Shown: positions 53,497-63,597 of the stretch, one piece after another
Layout of the letters: each line of letters begins with the position of its first letter
How positions within the stretch are numbered: the first letter of the stretch is position 1
Assembly (NCBI RefSeq): GCF_003233655.1
Contig: NZ_CP029829.1
Span: 277,001-341,000 of the forward strand
Source: Azospirillum ramasamyi
GTDB lineage: Bacteria; Pseudomonadota; Alphaproteobacteria; Azospirillales; Azospirillaceae
DNA length: 64,000 nucleotides
Direction of reading: 5' to 3'
Made by a program: the position numbers and the translations under genes
Notes under the pieces: generated by a model
What the model was told of the DNA's origin: nothing
Databases searched by the model: none
Seen by the model: only the letters and a program-made list of their open reading frames with translations

Positions 53497-53878
53497 GAGG
53501 CACCTTTCCTGATCAGGAATCGCCATGAACAACCCGGTGCCGGCCGGCCGGTTCCAAACGGCACATCAGGGTATGGTCAGTCCAGCCGCCGCGATCTATG
53601 ACCTTTATCTTAGAACCATTTGAAAAAGCGGCGGAATCAATCGGGTCTTTGCAGTGATTGTTCTCTGTCGACTGCGGGCTTTTGTTGCGGCCACACCACA
53701 GGACGGCGCAAAAGCGGGGCGACGCGGGCTTCACTGTTGCATGGCAAGCACGCCTTGTTGTGTCTTTGCCGAGGATGTGTCCGCATCCGGTCCCGACGGG
53801 GGCCGGCGGGCATTCCCACCAAGGAGCCGGAATCCCGGCCCAGTGAGCCGACCGAACCCAGCCAAGCGCGGTGACTCC
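53497..53878. other. Intergenic region upstream of the beta-barrel gene
   Basis: The 382 bases include an AT-richer patch (about 53600-53690) that probably holds the promoter of the outer-membrane protein gene. No hairpin, RNA gene or reading frame with good codon use was found. Confidence 0.4.
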
Positions 53879-55147
53879 ATGAAGACCAGCACCTTTTCCA
53901 TTCTCGCCCTCGCTCTCGCGTCGACCGGGCTGACGTCGCTTCCCGCCGCCGCCCAGGATGACCTGCAGCGTGGGGAAACCGTGCTGGAGCGCCGCCGGCC
54001 GGAGGTCGAGCAGCTCGGCCTGCGCGCGGGCTCCTTCCTGTTCCTGCCGCGGGTGGAAGCGGGCGCCACCTACGACACCAACGTCTTCGCCACCCGCGAC
54101 GACCACAAGGACGACGTCATCTGGACCGTCCGCCCGCGGGTCGACATCCGGTCCGACTTCGCGACCCATGCCCTGAACTTCTCGGCTTCGGCCGACGCCG
54201 GCCGCTACCAGGAATATTCCAGCGAGAACTACACCGACTATGCCCTGCTGGCGTCCGGCCGCTACGACGTGAACAAGGGCGGCGCGCTCGACGGCCAGCT
54301 GTTCCACCGCCGCAACCATGAAGGCCGCGGCGACATCAACACCCTGTCGGGCTATGCGGAGCCGGTGGTCTACTACACCAGCGGCGGCGAGGTCGGTTAC
54401 AACCAGCGCTTCAACCGCCTGCGCGCCCGCCTGTCGGGTTCCGCCCAGTACAACTCCTATAACGACGTCGACCTGACCGGCGGCGGGATCGCCAACCAGG
54501 AGGACCGCGACCGCTGGGAATACGCCACGGTCGGCCGTGTCGGCTACGAGTTCATCGAGGGCTACGAGGCCTTCGTCCAGGGCACCTATTCCTGGACCCG
54601 CCACAAGAACGACCGCGACACCTTCGGCATCGACCGCGATTCGAACGGCTACGAGGTGGTCGGCGGCCTCGCCACCGATCTGACCGGCCTGATCACCGGC
54701 GAGGTCTTCGCCGGCTATCTGGTCCGCAACTACAAGGATTCGCAGCTGTCGGACTTCAGCGGCCTGTCCTTCGGCGGACGCCTGAACTGGGCGGTCACGC
54801 AGCTGACCTCCATCACCGCCACCAGCAGCCGGCAGGTGCGTGAAACCACGGCCAGCCCGGGCTTCGGCACCGCGTCCAGCTATACCCGCACCGTCTTCGC
54901 CCTCGGCGTCGATCACGAACTGCTGCGCACCCTGGTCCTGAACGGGCGGCTGCAGTACCGCCAGGACAAGTTCAACGGCATCAACCGCGACGACAAGGTC
55001 TATACGGCCGGCGTCGGCGGCACCTACCAGATGAACCGCTACCTGTTCTTGACCGGCGGCTACACCTACGAGAAGCGCAATTCCAACGTCAGCGCCGTCG
55101 AATACAGCGACAACCTGATCTTCCTGCGGGTCGGCGCACAGATGTAA
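53879..55147 (+). CDS. Outer-membrane beta-barrel protein, probably for polysaccharide export
   Basis: The 422-residue product has a Sec signal peptide (MKTSTFSILALALASTGLTS, cleavage after AAAQ). About 16-18 amphipathic strands with alternating aromatic residues follow, for example RVEAGATYDTNVFATRDD and VEYSDNLIFLRVGAQM. It ends in a short hydrophobic strand as usual for outer-membrane barrels. The TYDTNVF start of the barrel is typical of the BBP2-like family found with exopolysaccharide genes. The next gene encodes a Wza-like lipoprotein. A terminator separates the two. Confidence 0.82.
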   Translation: MKTSTFSILALALASTGLTSLPAAAQDDLQRGETVLERRRPEVEQLGLRAGSFLFLPRVEAGATYDTNVFATRDDHKDDVIWTVRPRVDIRSDFATHALNFSASADAGRYQEYSSENYTDYALLASGRYDVNKGGALDGQLFHRRNHEGRGDINTLSGYAEPVVYYTSGGEVGYNQRFNRLRARLSGSAQYNSYNDVDLTGGGIANQEDRDRWEYATVGRVGYEFIEGYEAFVQGTYSWTRHKNDRDTFGIDRDSNGYEVVGGLATDLTGLITGEVFAGYLVRNYKDSQLSDFSGLSFGGRLNWAVTQLTSITATSSRQVRETTASPGFGTASSYTRTVFALGVDHELLRTLVLNGRLQYRQDKFNGINRDDKVYTAGVGGTYQMNRYLFLTGGYTYEKRNSNVSAVEYSDNLIFLRVGAQM

Positions 55148-55483
55148 TCCGGCGGCCCTGGCTCCGCCGATCGGGGAAGTCCAGCCAAAGGGCCTAAAGG
55201 TTCCGCTGAACAGTGCAGGGCGTCCGTTCTATGACGGGCGCCCTTTTCTTATGCCAATTTTTACTATCCGGGGCGATGTACTGGAGAGATCCGAAGGCGG
55301 TAATTCCTCTCCACTTTTTCCCAAGCGCTTGCGAGTTGCTAGTCTCCACCCGAATTCAAGGTGCGTGACCAAGGGGCGCCGCCGCAGAAACGACCGGTGA
55401 ATGGAGCGGGCCCCCACAGCCGCTCCATCGGGCCGAACCGGGCGCAGCGGCAGGCATCCACCAGCCAGGGAAAGGGTTTAGGG
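55148..55483. other. Intergenic region between barrel and lipoprotein genes
   Basis: These 336 bases hold a terminator (55218-55248) and then an AT-richer stretch (about 55250-55345) that probably contains the promoter of the lipoprotein gene. No other gene is visible. Confidence 0.45.
55218..55248 (+). terminator. Terminator after the beta-barrel gene
   Basis: GGGCGTCCGT (55218-55227) and ACGGGCGCCC (55234-55243) pair with one G-U and are followed by TTTT. It lies 70 bases after the stop. Confidence 0.75.
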
Positions 55484-56065
55484 ATGAATCGACGTCATGT
55501 GATCCGTGCGCTGGGCCAGGGGATCGGATTGACCGCGCTGGCCGTCGCCATGGTCGGCTGCGCCGGCAACGACGCTCCGTTGGAAACCGCCAACGCCACC
55601 CAGATCAGCGAATACCGTCTGGGTGCCGGCGATGCGCTGCGCGTGATCGTCTTCGGTGAGGAGCAACTGTCCGGCGAGTTCCGCGTCGACGGCACCGGCA
55701 AGGTCGCCATGCCGCTGATCGGCGAGGTTTCGGCCAAGGATCGCAGCACCCGCGATCTGGAGAAGGAGATCTCCACCCGTCTGGCCGCCGGCTATGTGAA
55801 GGATCCCAAGGTCAGCGTGGAGGTGCTGAACCACCGTCCCTTCTTCATCCTGGGTGAAGTGCGCAATCCCGGCCAGTACCAGTATGTCAACGGCATGACC
55901 GCCCTGTCGGCGGTGGCGATGGCCGGCGGCTACACCTATCGCGCCAAGGAGGATTACGTCCTCATCACCCGCGGCGCCGATCCCAAGAAGGAAATCCGCC
56001 GGGCGCCGATCACCACCTCGGTGATGCCGGATGACGTGGTCCGCGTGCCGGAACGCTATTTCTGA
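55484..56065 (+). CDS. Polysaccharide export lipoprotein (Wza-like)
   Basis: The 193-residue protein has a lipobox signal (LALAVAMVGC is approximate; the Cys lies in MVGCAGND). The Poly_export domain follows (YRLGAGDALRVIVFGEEQLS ... GKVAMPLIGEV). One SLBB segment comes next (PFFILGEVRNPGQYQYVNGM). It should sit in the outer membrane or periplasm as the exit channel of an exopolysaccharide exporter. It is shorter than Wza (about 380 residues) and lacks the C-terminal amphipathic barrel helix. The neighbouring beta-barrel protein could supply the outer-membrane pore. Confidence 0.9.
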   Translation: MNRRHVIRALGQGIGLTALAVAMVGCAGNDAPLETANATQISEYRLGAGDALRVIVFGEEQLSGEFRVDGTGKVAMPLIGEVSAKDRSTRDLEKEISTRLAAGYVKDPKVSVEVLNHRPFFILGEVRNPGQYQYVNGMTALSAVAMAGGYTYRAKEDYVLITRGADPKKEIRRAPITTSVMPDDVVRVPERYF

Positions 56066-56125
56066 GCCCGGAGCGGTCGGGAAGGTTTTCGGAGCCCGGG
56101 CGGGCATCGCCGAAGCCAGCAGCGG

Positions 56126-56161
56126 AAAGCCCGGCCGGGAGAATGTCCCGGCCGGGCTTTT
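56126..56161 (+). terminator. Terminator after the polysaccharide export gene
   Basis: Perfect 15-base arms AAAGCCCGGCCGGGA (56126-56140) and TCCCGGCCGGGCTTT (56146-56160) enclose GAATG and continue into TT. Confidence 0.85.
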
Positions 56162-56190
56162 CGTCATGGGGTGAGTGCCGGCGGCGGCGA

Positions 56191-56454
56191 TCAGGTGTCC
56201 AGCGTATCGCCGCCCTTCTTTTGTCCCGGCGGCATGCGCTGGTTCGGCGGAACCACCCGATCGCGGGAGATGCCATGCGGCGGGGTGGTACCGGCGGCCT
56301 CGTCGTCGGTGCCGAGCGGTGCCGCCGCAGGATCGGTGGCCGGAACCTTGTCGCCGGTCAGCCCGCGGTCGATGTCCGCGCGCATCCGGTTGGCCTCCGC
56401 GCTGGGAGTGGTGGGCGTGTCACGGCCCGACTCGGGACGCTGGGGCTTTGTCAT
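56191..56454 (-). CDS. Small hydrophilic, probably disordered protein
   Basis: This 87-residue protein is rich in Pro, Thr, Asp and Gly (MTKPQRPESGRDTPTTPSAE ... PPGQKKGGDTLDT). It has no signal or membrane segment. The ATG at 56454 has AAAGG upstream. It resembles in style, but not clearly in sequence, the small protein at 53323-53496. The family was not recognised. Confidence 0.5.
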   Translation of the reverse strand: MTKPQRPESGRDTPTTPSAEANRMRADIDRGLTGDKVPATDPAAAPLGTDDEAAGTTPPHGISRDRVVPPNQRMPPGQKKGGDTLDT

Positions 56455-57204
56455 GATCGGCCTTTCACACAAGCTGCTGTGAGGTGGGTCGGATGCCCAC
56501 ACAAACCGCTGCGATCGGCCGAGGTTCCTCGGTGCCGCGATCCCCACCCCGCAACCGGCCTCACGGGAGCGGCCGCCAGCATCCCTGCGGGTGTAGGGGA
56601 GGCACTCGCGGGCAACGCGCGCGGTCCGCTTGACCGGGGCCATCCCTACAGGCGTGGGGGGAGCCTCTAACCGTCAAGTTATCGGCGATATTCACTATGC
56701 ATAAGATTTGTGCGTGTCTAAGTGCAGCACGATTGTCGTGCTAAGCGTGCATGATGACGTTGTCAAAACGCTCAATCATCTCAAAAGGATCGCCGCCTGG
56801 TGGTCCACCAAACCGTATGCCATACCCTGGCAAAACAGAAAATTGCGACATTTCAGGTGTTTATGAGGAGGAGTGCAGGTCAGGCCACGCAGCAGGAACG
56901 CGGCCCCATCCGGTCAGGGATCTCTGCAAGCAGCCTGATGCTGACAAAAAATGTCAGCATCTCTGGAGATGCGGCAACCGGACTGAAACCCGCCACCGGG
57001 TATGGGTTTCATCCAGCTTGATGGAACCCCTGAGCGGGCGGGAGTCGCAGTGGGAGGCGGAACCCGCCGACCGGCTTCATCCGATACAAGGCCGCCTCCA
57101 CTGCGGCGACCTTGAAGGGGCTCGCGGGAACGGTGCGAGTCCCCTTATCGTCCCTTGAATGTCAACGGACCCAGGCGCCTATGCCGCCGAGTCGATGAAA
57201 AAAC
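56455..57204. other. AT-richer island without recognised genes, next to tRNA-Thr
   Basis: These 750 bases differ in composition from the surroundings, especially 56670-56960. They contain AGCACGA-TTG-TCGTGCT (about 56725), a perfect 8-base hairpin TGCTGACA-AAAAA-TGTCAGCA (about 56938) and GGGGCTCGC...GCGAGTCCCC (about 57118-57145). No frame shows the usual codon bias. On the reverse strand a run of short blocks reads protein-like but is broken by stops, so decayed foreign DNA near a tRNA gene is possible. Confidence 0.45.
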
Positions 57205-57280
57205 TGGTGCCGGATACAGGAATCGAACCCGTGACCTTCTGATTACAAATCAGCTGCTCTACCAGCTGAGCTAATCCGGC
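57205..57280 (-). tRNA. tRNA-Thr (anticodon TGT)
   Basis: Reading the reverse strand, GCCGGAT pairs with ATCCGGC in a 7-base acceptor stem. The D arm TTAGCTCAGCTGGTAGAGC, the anticodon stem CTGAT/ATCAG around TTGTAA (anticodon TGT) and the T arm GTTCGATTC are intact. The 3' CCA is encoded. It decodes threonine ACA-type codons. Confidence 0.96.
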
Positions 57281-57365
57281 GCGCCCGATGCTTGCGGGAC
57301 GCACACCTTAGCGTCCCTTTTCCGCGTTAACAAGCACTTGCCCATGCCGGCGATCGCGAGGCCGG

Positions 57366-58265
57366 TCACTCGCGCAGGCGGACGACCTCATACAGCGCCA
57401 CAGCGGCGGCGTTGGACACGTTCAGGCTGCCGACCGGGCCGCCCGTGGGCAGCCGGGCGATGGTGTCGCAGCGGTCCATGGTCAGGCGGCGCAGTCCGCT
57501 GCCCTCCGCCCCCATCACCAGCACCGTCTTGCCGGTGAGGTCCAGCTTCGCCAGCGTCGACTCGCCCGACTCGGCGAGACCCACGGCCCAAAAGCCGTTC
57601 TGCTGCAGATCGGTCAGCGCGCGGGCCAGGTTGGTGACGCGGACGAGCGGTACCGCCTCCAGCGCGCCCGACGCGCTTTTCGCCAGCACGCCCGTGGTCT
57701 CCGGCGCGTGGCGTTCGGTCACCACCACCGCGCGGGCGCCAAATGCGGCGGCGGACCGCAGGATGGCACCGACATTGTGCGGGTCGGTCACCTGATCCAG
57801 CGCGACGATCACCGCCGAAGGGACTTCCGCCAACTCGTTGCACAGATCCTCGATCCCCAGCTCCGGCAACGGGGAGGCGTCGATCACCATGCCCTGGTGG
57901 ACGGCGCCGGCCGGCAGCATGCGCTCCAGCTCCGTCCGGTCGACGATCGACGCCTCGGGCCGCTGCAGCCCCTGGGCGCGCGCCGCGGCGAAGGCGGGCT
58001 CCAGAGCGGAGCGGCCGGATTCGGTCGCCAGAAGCCGGTGAATGCGCCGCTCGGGGTTGGACCAGGCTGCGGCAACCGGATGCAGGCCGTACAGAAGAAC
58101 TCCGCGTGCCGGCGGCGGACGGTTGCCCTTAGGCCCGCCGCGGCGGGTGCGCGTGCCCTCGTCCGCCTGATCCTGCCGCGGCGCGGCTGCCCGCGGGTTG
58201 CCCGCGGCGTGGACGGAATGCTTGTCGGACGGGCGGCCGGAGCCGGGATGTTTTGAGCGCGTCAT
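57366..58265 (-). CDS. rlmB: 23S rRNA (guanosine-2'-O-)-methyltransferase RlmB (TrmH family)
   Basis: RlmB methylates G2251 in the peptidyl-transferase P loop. The 299-residue protein has a basic, disordered N-terminus (about 45 residues) and an SpoU substrate-binding domain (YGLHPVAAAWSNPERRI). The SPOUT domain has the three family motifs: VALDQVTDPHNVGAILRSAA, VLVMGAEGSGLRRL and GSLNVSNAAAVALYEVVR. ATG 58265 was taken because the open frame further upstream crosses the opposite strand of tRNA-Tyr. Other 2'-O-methyltransferases of the TrmH group cannot be fully excluded. Confidence 0.92.
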   Translation of the reverse strand: MTRSKHPGSGRPSDKHSVHAAGNPRAAAPRQDQADEGTRTRRGGPKGNRPPPARGVLLYGLHPVAAAWSNPERRIHRLLATESGRSALEPAFAAARAQGLQRPEASIVDRTELERMLPAGAVHQGMVIDASPLPELGIEDLCNELAEVPSAVIVALDQVTDPHNVGAILRSAAAFGARAVVVTERHAPETTGVLAKSASGALEAVPLVRVTNLARALTDLQQNGFWAVGLAESGESTLAKLDLTGKTVLVMGAEGSGLRRLTMDRCDTIARLPTGGPVGSLNVSNAAAVALYEVVRLRE

Positions 58266-58342
58266 GGTATCCACGAAGGAGGGGAGGGGGCCGCCTGAAA
58301 CGGCGGCGGAATTTTTTTCTGGTGTGAACCGCTTAACCCTTG

Positions 58343-58370
58343 TTGACAAGGTCTGAAAAATTCGCATATT
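58343..58370 (+). promoter_or_regulatory. Promoter of the tRNA-Tyr/tRNA-Gly/tuf transcript
   Basis: A perfect TTGACA (58343-58348) is followed after 16 bases by CATATT (58365-58370). The predicted start is about 30 bases before tRNA-Tyr. The spacer is AT-rich. No other -35/-10 pair of this quality lies before tuf. Confidence 0.7.
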
Positions 58371-58407
58371 GCCGAACTCCGCGGCGGGCACTGCCAGGCT
58401 GCGGATT

Positions 58408-58492
58408 GGAAGGGTGGCCGAGTGGTTAAAGGCAGCAGACTGTAAATCTGCCCGCATAGCGTACGCTGGTTCGAATCCAGCCCCTTCCACCA
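58408..58492 (+). tRNA. tRNA-Tyr (anticodon GTA)
   Basis: The acceptor stem is GGAAGGG/CCCTTCC. A long variable arm (CCCGCATAGCGTACGC region) marks this as a class II tRNA. The anticodon GTA lies at 58442-58444 within ACTGTAAAT, and the T arm is GGTTCGAATCC. The 3' CCA is encoded. Confidence 0.96.
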
Positions 58493-58556
58493 TTACTTTC
58501 CACGGCTTGTCCGTGATCGCGTTTGCCCCGGACGGTCGCGCCGGCGGGATGCTTAG

Positions 58557-58630
58557 GCGGGTGTAGCTCAATGGTAGAGCAGAAGCCTTCCAAGCTTACG
58601 ACGGGGGTTCGATTCCCCTCACCCGCTCCA
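58557..58630 (+). tRNA. tRNA-Gly (anticodon TCC)
   Basis: The acceptor stem is GCGGGTG/CACCCGC. The D arm is TAGCTCAATGGTAGAGC, the anticodon TCC lies at 58589-58591 and the T arm is GGTTCGATTCC. The CCA is encoded. It lies 64 bases after tRNA-Tyr and 80 bases before tuf in one transcript. Confidence 0.96.
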
Positions 58631-58710
58631 ATCCCGCGTGCGCCACGGACAACCGATCTCGGCCGGGCCATTGTGTGCGTCCGGAACGTCGGGAACGAAA
58701 GACCAAAGCG

Positions 58711-59901
<1,191 letters not shown>

Positions 59902-59915
59902 TGCTATAAGCCTGC

Positions 59916-59951
59916 CTCCCCCGCCGAGTTCCGGTTCGGCGGGGGAGTTTT
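59916..59951 (+). terminator. Terminator after tuf
   Basis: CTCCCCCGCCGA (59916-59927) and TCGGCGGGGGAG (59936-59947) are perfect 12-base arms around a loop of 8 bases, followed by TTTTAT. Confidence 0.85.
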
Positions 59952-60027
59952 ATCTGCGTAAAGAGTAAGGTTGGGCTTCGGTGAAGCCGTTCTGGAAAGT
60001 TCTTTCGAAAGTCGGGCCAAAAGGCCT

Positions 60028-60057
60028 TGACACCGCCGCCGAAAGAATGCTTTAAGC
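60028..60057 (+). promoter_or_regulatory. Probable promoter of tRNA-Trp/secE/nusG
   Basis: A perfect TTGACA (60028-60033) is followed after 18 bases by TTTAAG (60052-60057). The predicted start is about 30 bases before tRNA-Trp. The preceding tuf terminator makes a new promoter necessary here. Confidence 0.6.
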
Positions 60058-60093
60058 GGCCTCCCACGCCGAAGGGTGTGGCCGGACGGAGAT

Positions 60094-60169
60094 AGGAGTG
60101 TAGCTCAATTGGTAGAGCACCGGTCTCCAAAACCGGGGGTTGGGGGTTCGAGCCCCTCCACTCCTGCCA
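60094..60169 (+). tRNA. tRNA-Trp (anticodon CCA)
   Basis: The acceptor stem is AGGAGTG/CACTCCT. The D arm is TAGCTCAATTGGTAGAGC, the anticodon loop CTCCAAA contains CCA, and the T arm is GGTTCGAGCCC. The 3' CCA is encoded. The tRNA-Trp-secE-nusG order is conserved in Proteobacteria. Confidence 0.96.
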
Positions 60170-60258
60170 TCCCGTCCCAATAAAGGCCGTCTCGGCGACG
60201 GTTAGGGTAAAAAGCGGCGCCCCTCCACAGTCGCTTCGGAGCTCGCACGGTTCGCACG

Positions 60259-60456
60259 ATGGCTAAAGTCAATCCCGCAGAATTCGCACGCGAGGTCCGC
60301 CGCGAGGTAGCCAGGGTTACTTGGCCCACCCGCAAGGAAACCGGCGTCACCACCGCCATGGTCTTCATCATGGTCGTTCTGGCCGCCCTGTTCTTCCTCG
60401 TCGTCGATCAGGTGCTGGCCTTCGCCATCCGCTTGATCCTTGGGCTGGGAGGCTGA
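60259..60456 (+). CDS. secE: Preprotein translocase subunit SecE
   Basis: The 65-residue protein is the short, single-span form of SecE. It has an amphipathic helix (EFAREVRREVARVTWPTRKE, with the conserved W-P-[ST]-R-x-E) followed by one membrane helix. SecE clamps SecY in the translocon. The stop is only 3 bases before the nusG start, so the pair is co-translated. Confidence 0.96.
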   Translation: MAKVNPAEFAREVRREVARVTWPTRKETGVTTAMVFIMVVLAALFFLVVDQVLAFAIRLILGLGG

Positions 60457-60459
60457 GGC

Positions 60460-60990
60460 ATGGCCGCGCGCTGGTACGTCGTTCACGTCTATTCCGGTTT
60501 CGAAAAGAAGGTCGCCCAGGCCATCCGCGAAAAGGCGGCTCAGAAGGGTCTGGAAGACAAGTTCGAGGAAATCCTGGTCCCGACCGAAGAAGTGGTCGAA
60601 GTGCGCCGGGGTTCCAAGATCAACACGGAACGCAAGTTCTTCCCCGGCTATGTCCTCGTCAAGATGGACCTGACCGACGAATCCTGGTCGCTGGTGAAGA
60701 ACACGCCGAAGGTTACGGACTTCCTGGGTGGCGGCGGCAAGCCGCAGCCGATCTCCCAGCGCGAGGCCGAGCGGATCATCCATCAGGTGCAGGAAGGCTT
60801 TGAGCGCCCCAAGCCCTCGATCACCTTCGAGGTGGGCGAGCAGGTTCGAGTGAGCGACGGCCCCTTCACCTCGTTCAATGGCGTCGTCGAGGAAGTCGAC
60901 GAAGAGAAGTCCCGCCTCAAGGTGGCGGTTTCGATCTTCGGTCGCTCCACGCCGGTCGAGTTGGAATACACGCAGGTCGAAAAGATCTAA
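60460..60990 (+). CDS. nusG: Transcription antitermination/termination factor NusG
   Basis: The 176-residue protein has the NGN domain ([20 protein letters not shown]) and the C-terminal KOW domain ([20 protein letters not shown]). It keeps RNA polymerase processive and links it to Rho or the ribosome (S10). It lies directly after secE and before the rplK operon, as in most bacteria. Confidence 0.97.
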   Translation: MAARWYVVHVYSGFEKKVAQAIREKAAQKGLEDKFEEILVPTEEVVEVRRGSKINTERKFFPGYVLVKMDLTDESWSLVKNTPKVTDFLGGGGKPQPISQREAERIIHQVQEGFERPKPSITFEVGEQVRVSDGPFTSFNGVVEEVDEEKSRLKVAVSIFGRSTPVELEYTQVEKI

Positions 60991-61150
60991 GCGCAGGGTT
61001 CCAAAGTGTTTCGTGTCGGAGCTGCCGGTGTTCGCATCGGTGGCTCCATTCTGTTGCGGGAGGCTCGCCATGGCCGCACCGCAAAACCCCGCGACGCCGC
61101 GCCGGACCATCCGGTCGAGAGCGTGACGCGTCGTCCCAGGAGGTTGTGAG

Positions 61151-61585
61151 ATGGCGAAGAAAATCGTCGGTTACATCAAGCTTCAGGTTCCGGCCGGAAA
61201 GGCCAACCCGTCGCCGCCGATCGGTCCGGCGCTCGGTCAGCGCGGCCTGAACATCATGGAGTTCTGCAAGGCGTTCAACGCCAAGACGGCGGACCTGGAA
61301 GTCGGCATGCCGATTCCCGTGGTCATCACCGCCTACGGCGACCGCACCTTCACCTTCGTGACCAAGACCCCGCCGGTTAGCTACTTCCTCAAGAAGGCGT
61401 CGGGCAAGGACAAGGGTTCGACGACCCCCGGCAAGGGCGGTTTCGTCGGCCAGGTCACGACCTCGCAGATCCGTGAGATCGCCGAGAAGAAGATGGTCGA
61501 CCTGAACGCGCACGACGTCGACGCCGCCGCGACGATGATCGCCGGTTCCGCCCGCTCGATGGGCCTCGAAGTGGTGGAGGGCTGA
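61151..61585 (+). CDS. rplK: 50S ribosomal protein L11
   Basis: The 144-residue product shows the Pro/Gly-rich L11 N-domain ([20 protein letters not shown]) and the RNA-binding C-domain (SMGLEVVEG end). It binds 23S rRNA in the GTPase-associated centre. It lies 4 bases before rplA, with which it forms an operon. The 160-base gap after nusG probably holds the L1-controlled rplKA leader, but no L1 site was drawn. Confidence 0.97.
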   Translation: MAKKIVGYIKLQVPAGKANPSPPIGPALGQRGLNIMEFCKAFNAKTADLEVGMPIPVVITAYGDRTFTFVTKTPPVSYFLKKASGKDKGSTTPGKGGFVGQVTTSQIREIAEKKMVDLNAHDVDAAATMIAGSARSMGLEVVEG

Positions 61586-61589
61586 TCCT

Positions 61590-62297
61590 ATGGCGAAGCT
61601 GGGCAAGCGTCTGACCGACGCCTACAAGAACGTCGACCGCGACTCCTTCTACTCGCTGGAACAGGCCGTCACCCTGGTGAAGGGTGCCGCCAAGGCCAAG
61701 TTCGACGAGACCATCGAGATCGCGATGAACCTCGGCATCGATCCGCGCCACGCCGACCAGATGGTCCGCGGTGTCGTGAACCTGCCGAACGGCACCGGCA
61801 AGACCGTCCGCGTGGCGGTGTTCGCCCGTGGCGCCAAGGTCGATGAGGCTCTGGCCGCCGGCGCCGACGTGGTCGGCGGCGACGATCTGGCCGAACAGAT
61901 CCTGGCCGGCAACATCAACTTCGATCGCTGCATCGCCTCGCCCGACATGATGGGCGTGGTCGGCAAGCTCGGTAAGGTTCTCGGCCCGCGCGGCCTGATG
62001 CCGAACCCGAAGCTGGGCACCGTGACCCCCGACGTGGCCGGCGCCGTCAAGGCCGCCAAGGCCGGCGCGGTGGAGTTCCGTGCGGAGAAGACCGGTATCG
62101 TCCACGCCGGCGTCGGCAAGGTCAGCTTCTCGGAAGAGGCGCTGGTCCAGAACATCCGCGCCTTCGTCGATGCCATCACCCGCGCCAAGCCGACCGGTGC
62201 CAAGGGCCAGTACGTGCTCAAGGTGTCGCTGTCGTCGACCATGGGCCCGGGCCTGAAGCTCGACCTCGCCAGCGTGTCGGCTCCGGCCGCCGCCTGA
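61590..62297 (+). CDS. rplA: 50S ribosomal protein L1
   Basis: This 235-residue protein is the L1-stalk protein. It shows [15 protein letters not shown], the conserved GDDLAEQIL segment and the domain II motif [19 protein letters not shown]. In many bacteria L1 also represses the rplKA mRNA. It follows rplK with 4 bases between stop and start. Confidence 0.97.
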   Translation: MAKLGKRLTDAYKNVDRDSFYSLEQAVTLVKGAAKAKFDETIEIAMNLGIDPRHADQMVRGVVNLPNGTGKTVRVAVFARGAKVDEALAAGADVVGGDDLAEQILAGNINFDRCIASPDMMGVVGKLGKVLGPRGLMPNPKLGTVTPDVAGAVKAAKAGAVEFRAEKTGIVHAGVGKVSFSEEALVQNIRAFVDAITRAKPTGAKGQYVLKVSLSSTMGPGLKLDLASVSAPAAA

Positions 62298-62607
62298 CGA
62301 CCCTATTCGCCGCCGTCTGCCCTCGGGCAGCGGCGGTGACCGGGTGGACCGCCCAAAGGGAAGTTTCCTCGAGGGCACCCACCCACCCCTGTCCGAGACC
62401 GCTGGTGTCCGAACCCGACCGCAAGGGAAGGGGAGGGCTTAAAATCCACCCGCGCAGACGGGAGTTGAACCGTTTACCCCTCCGGCCCGCCGCGTTCCCG
62501 CGGTCGATCCGGTTCAGGAACGGCTTGAACTTCTGGGACAGGTTCGCCGGACCTCCGGCCCTTCGGGGATGGGGGTCCATGTACACCTCTGTGCAAGGAG
62601 GCGATCC
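62298..62607 (+). promoter_or_regulatory. Long leader before rplJ, probable L10 autoregulation site
   Basis: These 310 bases between rplA and rplJ have no gene. Several GC-rich stems can form. An AAGGGAAGGGGAGGGCTTAAAA-like purine stretch (cut short here, about 62422-62443) lies near the middle. The L10-(L12) complex is known to repress rplJ-rplL through such leaders. The exact kink-turn was not assigned, so this rests mainly on position and length. Confidence 0.5.
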
Positions 62608-63126
62608 GTGGATCGTACACAAAAAGAAGCGACGATCGCGGACCTGCAGTCGAAGCTCGCGGAGACGGGCCTGGTGGTGGTCACTCATCACCTGGGTCTG
62701 ACGGTGAAGGAAGTCACCGATCTGCGTGCGAAGGTGCGGGCCGCGGGTGCCGGCTTCAAGGTGACGAAGAACCGGCTCGCCCGCCGCGCCCTTCAGGGCA
62801 CGCAGTTCGAGGGTCTGGACGGTCTCTTCAAGGGCCCGACGGCGATCGCCTATTCGAAGGATCCGGTTGCGGCCGCCAAGGTCGTCGCCGAGTTCTCGAA
62901 GGCGAACGACAAGCTCCAGATCATCGGCGCCGGCCTCGGCAACCAGGTTCTCGACGCCGAAGGCGTCAAGGCCCTGGCGACCCTGCCGTCGCTGGACGAA
63001 CTGCGCGCCAAGCTCGTGGGCATGATCCAGACCCCGGCGACCCGTATCGCCGGTGTCCTCCAGGCTCCGGGCGGCCAGGTCGCCCGCGTTCTGGCGGCCT
63101 ACGCGAAGAAGGACGAGGCGGCCTGA
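62608..63126 (+). CDS. rplJ: 50S ribosomal protein L10
   Basis: L10 anchors the L7/L12 dimers of the ribosomal stalk. The 172-residue length and sequence ([46 protein letters not shown]) fit the family. The GTG at 62608 was chosen because AAGGAGG lies 6 bases upstream at 62595-62601, and because it gives the usual family start. An upstream ATG at 62569 would add 13 unrelated residues. Confidence 0.96.
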   Translation: MDRTQKEATIADLQSKLAETGLVVVTHHLGLTVKEVTDLRAKVRAAGAGFKVTKNRLARRALQGTQFEGLDGLFKGPTAIAYSKDPVAAAKVVAEFSKANDKLQIIGAGLGNQVLDAEGVKALATLPSLDELRAKLVGMIQTPATRIAGVLQAPGGQVARVLAAYAKKDEAA

Positions 63127-63181
63127 GCCGCTCTGTCACAGTTTTATCTGAACCCAGAATACAAGTCGTTGGAGTAGTAAA

Positions 63182-63559
63182 ATGGCTGATCTGCAGAAGC
63201 TCGTCGACGATCTGTCGGCCCTGACCGTCCTGGAAGCCGCCGAGCTGTCCAAGCTCCTCGAAGAGAAGTGGGGCGTCTCCGCCGCCGCTCCGGTGGCCGT
63301 CGCCGCCGCCGGCCCGGCCGCTGCCGCTGCCGCTCCGGCCGAAGAGCAGACCGAGTTCAACGTGATCCTCGCCGATGCCGGCGACAAGAAGATCAACGTG
63401 ATTAAGGAAGTCCGTGCGATCACCGGCCTGGGCCTGAAGGAAGCCAAGGACCTGGTCGAGGGCGCTCCGAAGCCGGTCAAGGAAGGCGCCACGAAGGACG
63501 AGGCCGCCAAGATCAAGAAGCAGCTTGAAGAAGCCGGCGCCAAGGTCGATATTAAGTAA
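63182..63559 (+). CDS. rplL: 50S ribosomal protein L7/L12
   Basis: The 125-residue protein has the L12 N-terminal dimerisation domain ([20 protein letters not shown]), an Ala/Pro-rich hinge ([19 protein letters not shown]) and the C-terminal factor-binding domain ([20 protein letters not shown]). It is encoded 55 bases after rplJ and before rpoB, as is typical. Confidence 0.98.
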   Translation: MADLQKLVDDLSALTVLEAAELSKLLEEKWGVSAAAPVAVAAAGPAAAAAAPAEEQTEFNVILADAGDKKINVIKEVRAITGLGLKEAKDLVEGAPKPVKEGATKDEAAKIKKQLEEAGAKVDIK

Positions 63560-63597
63560 GACCTTGTTGCGTACGGATCATAAAGTACCACGCCGGA

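Noticed and set aside
56751..57158. Forward frame of 135 codons in the AT-richer island
   Set aside because: Codon bias is absent, no ribosome site is present, and the frame crosses several strong hairpins.
58266..58571. N-terminal extension of rlmB
   Set aside because: The extension would be translated from the strand opposite tRNA-Tyr and its promoter. ATG 58265 gives the family length.
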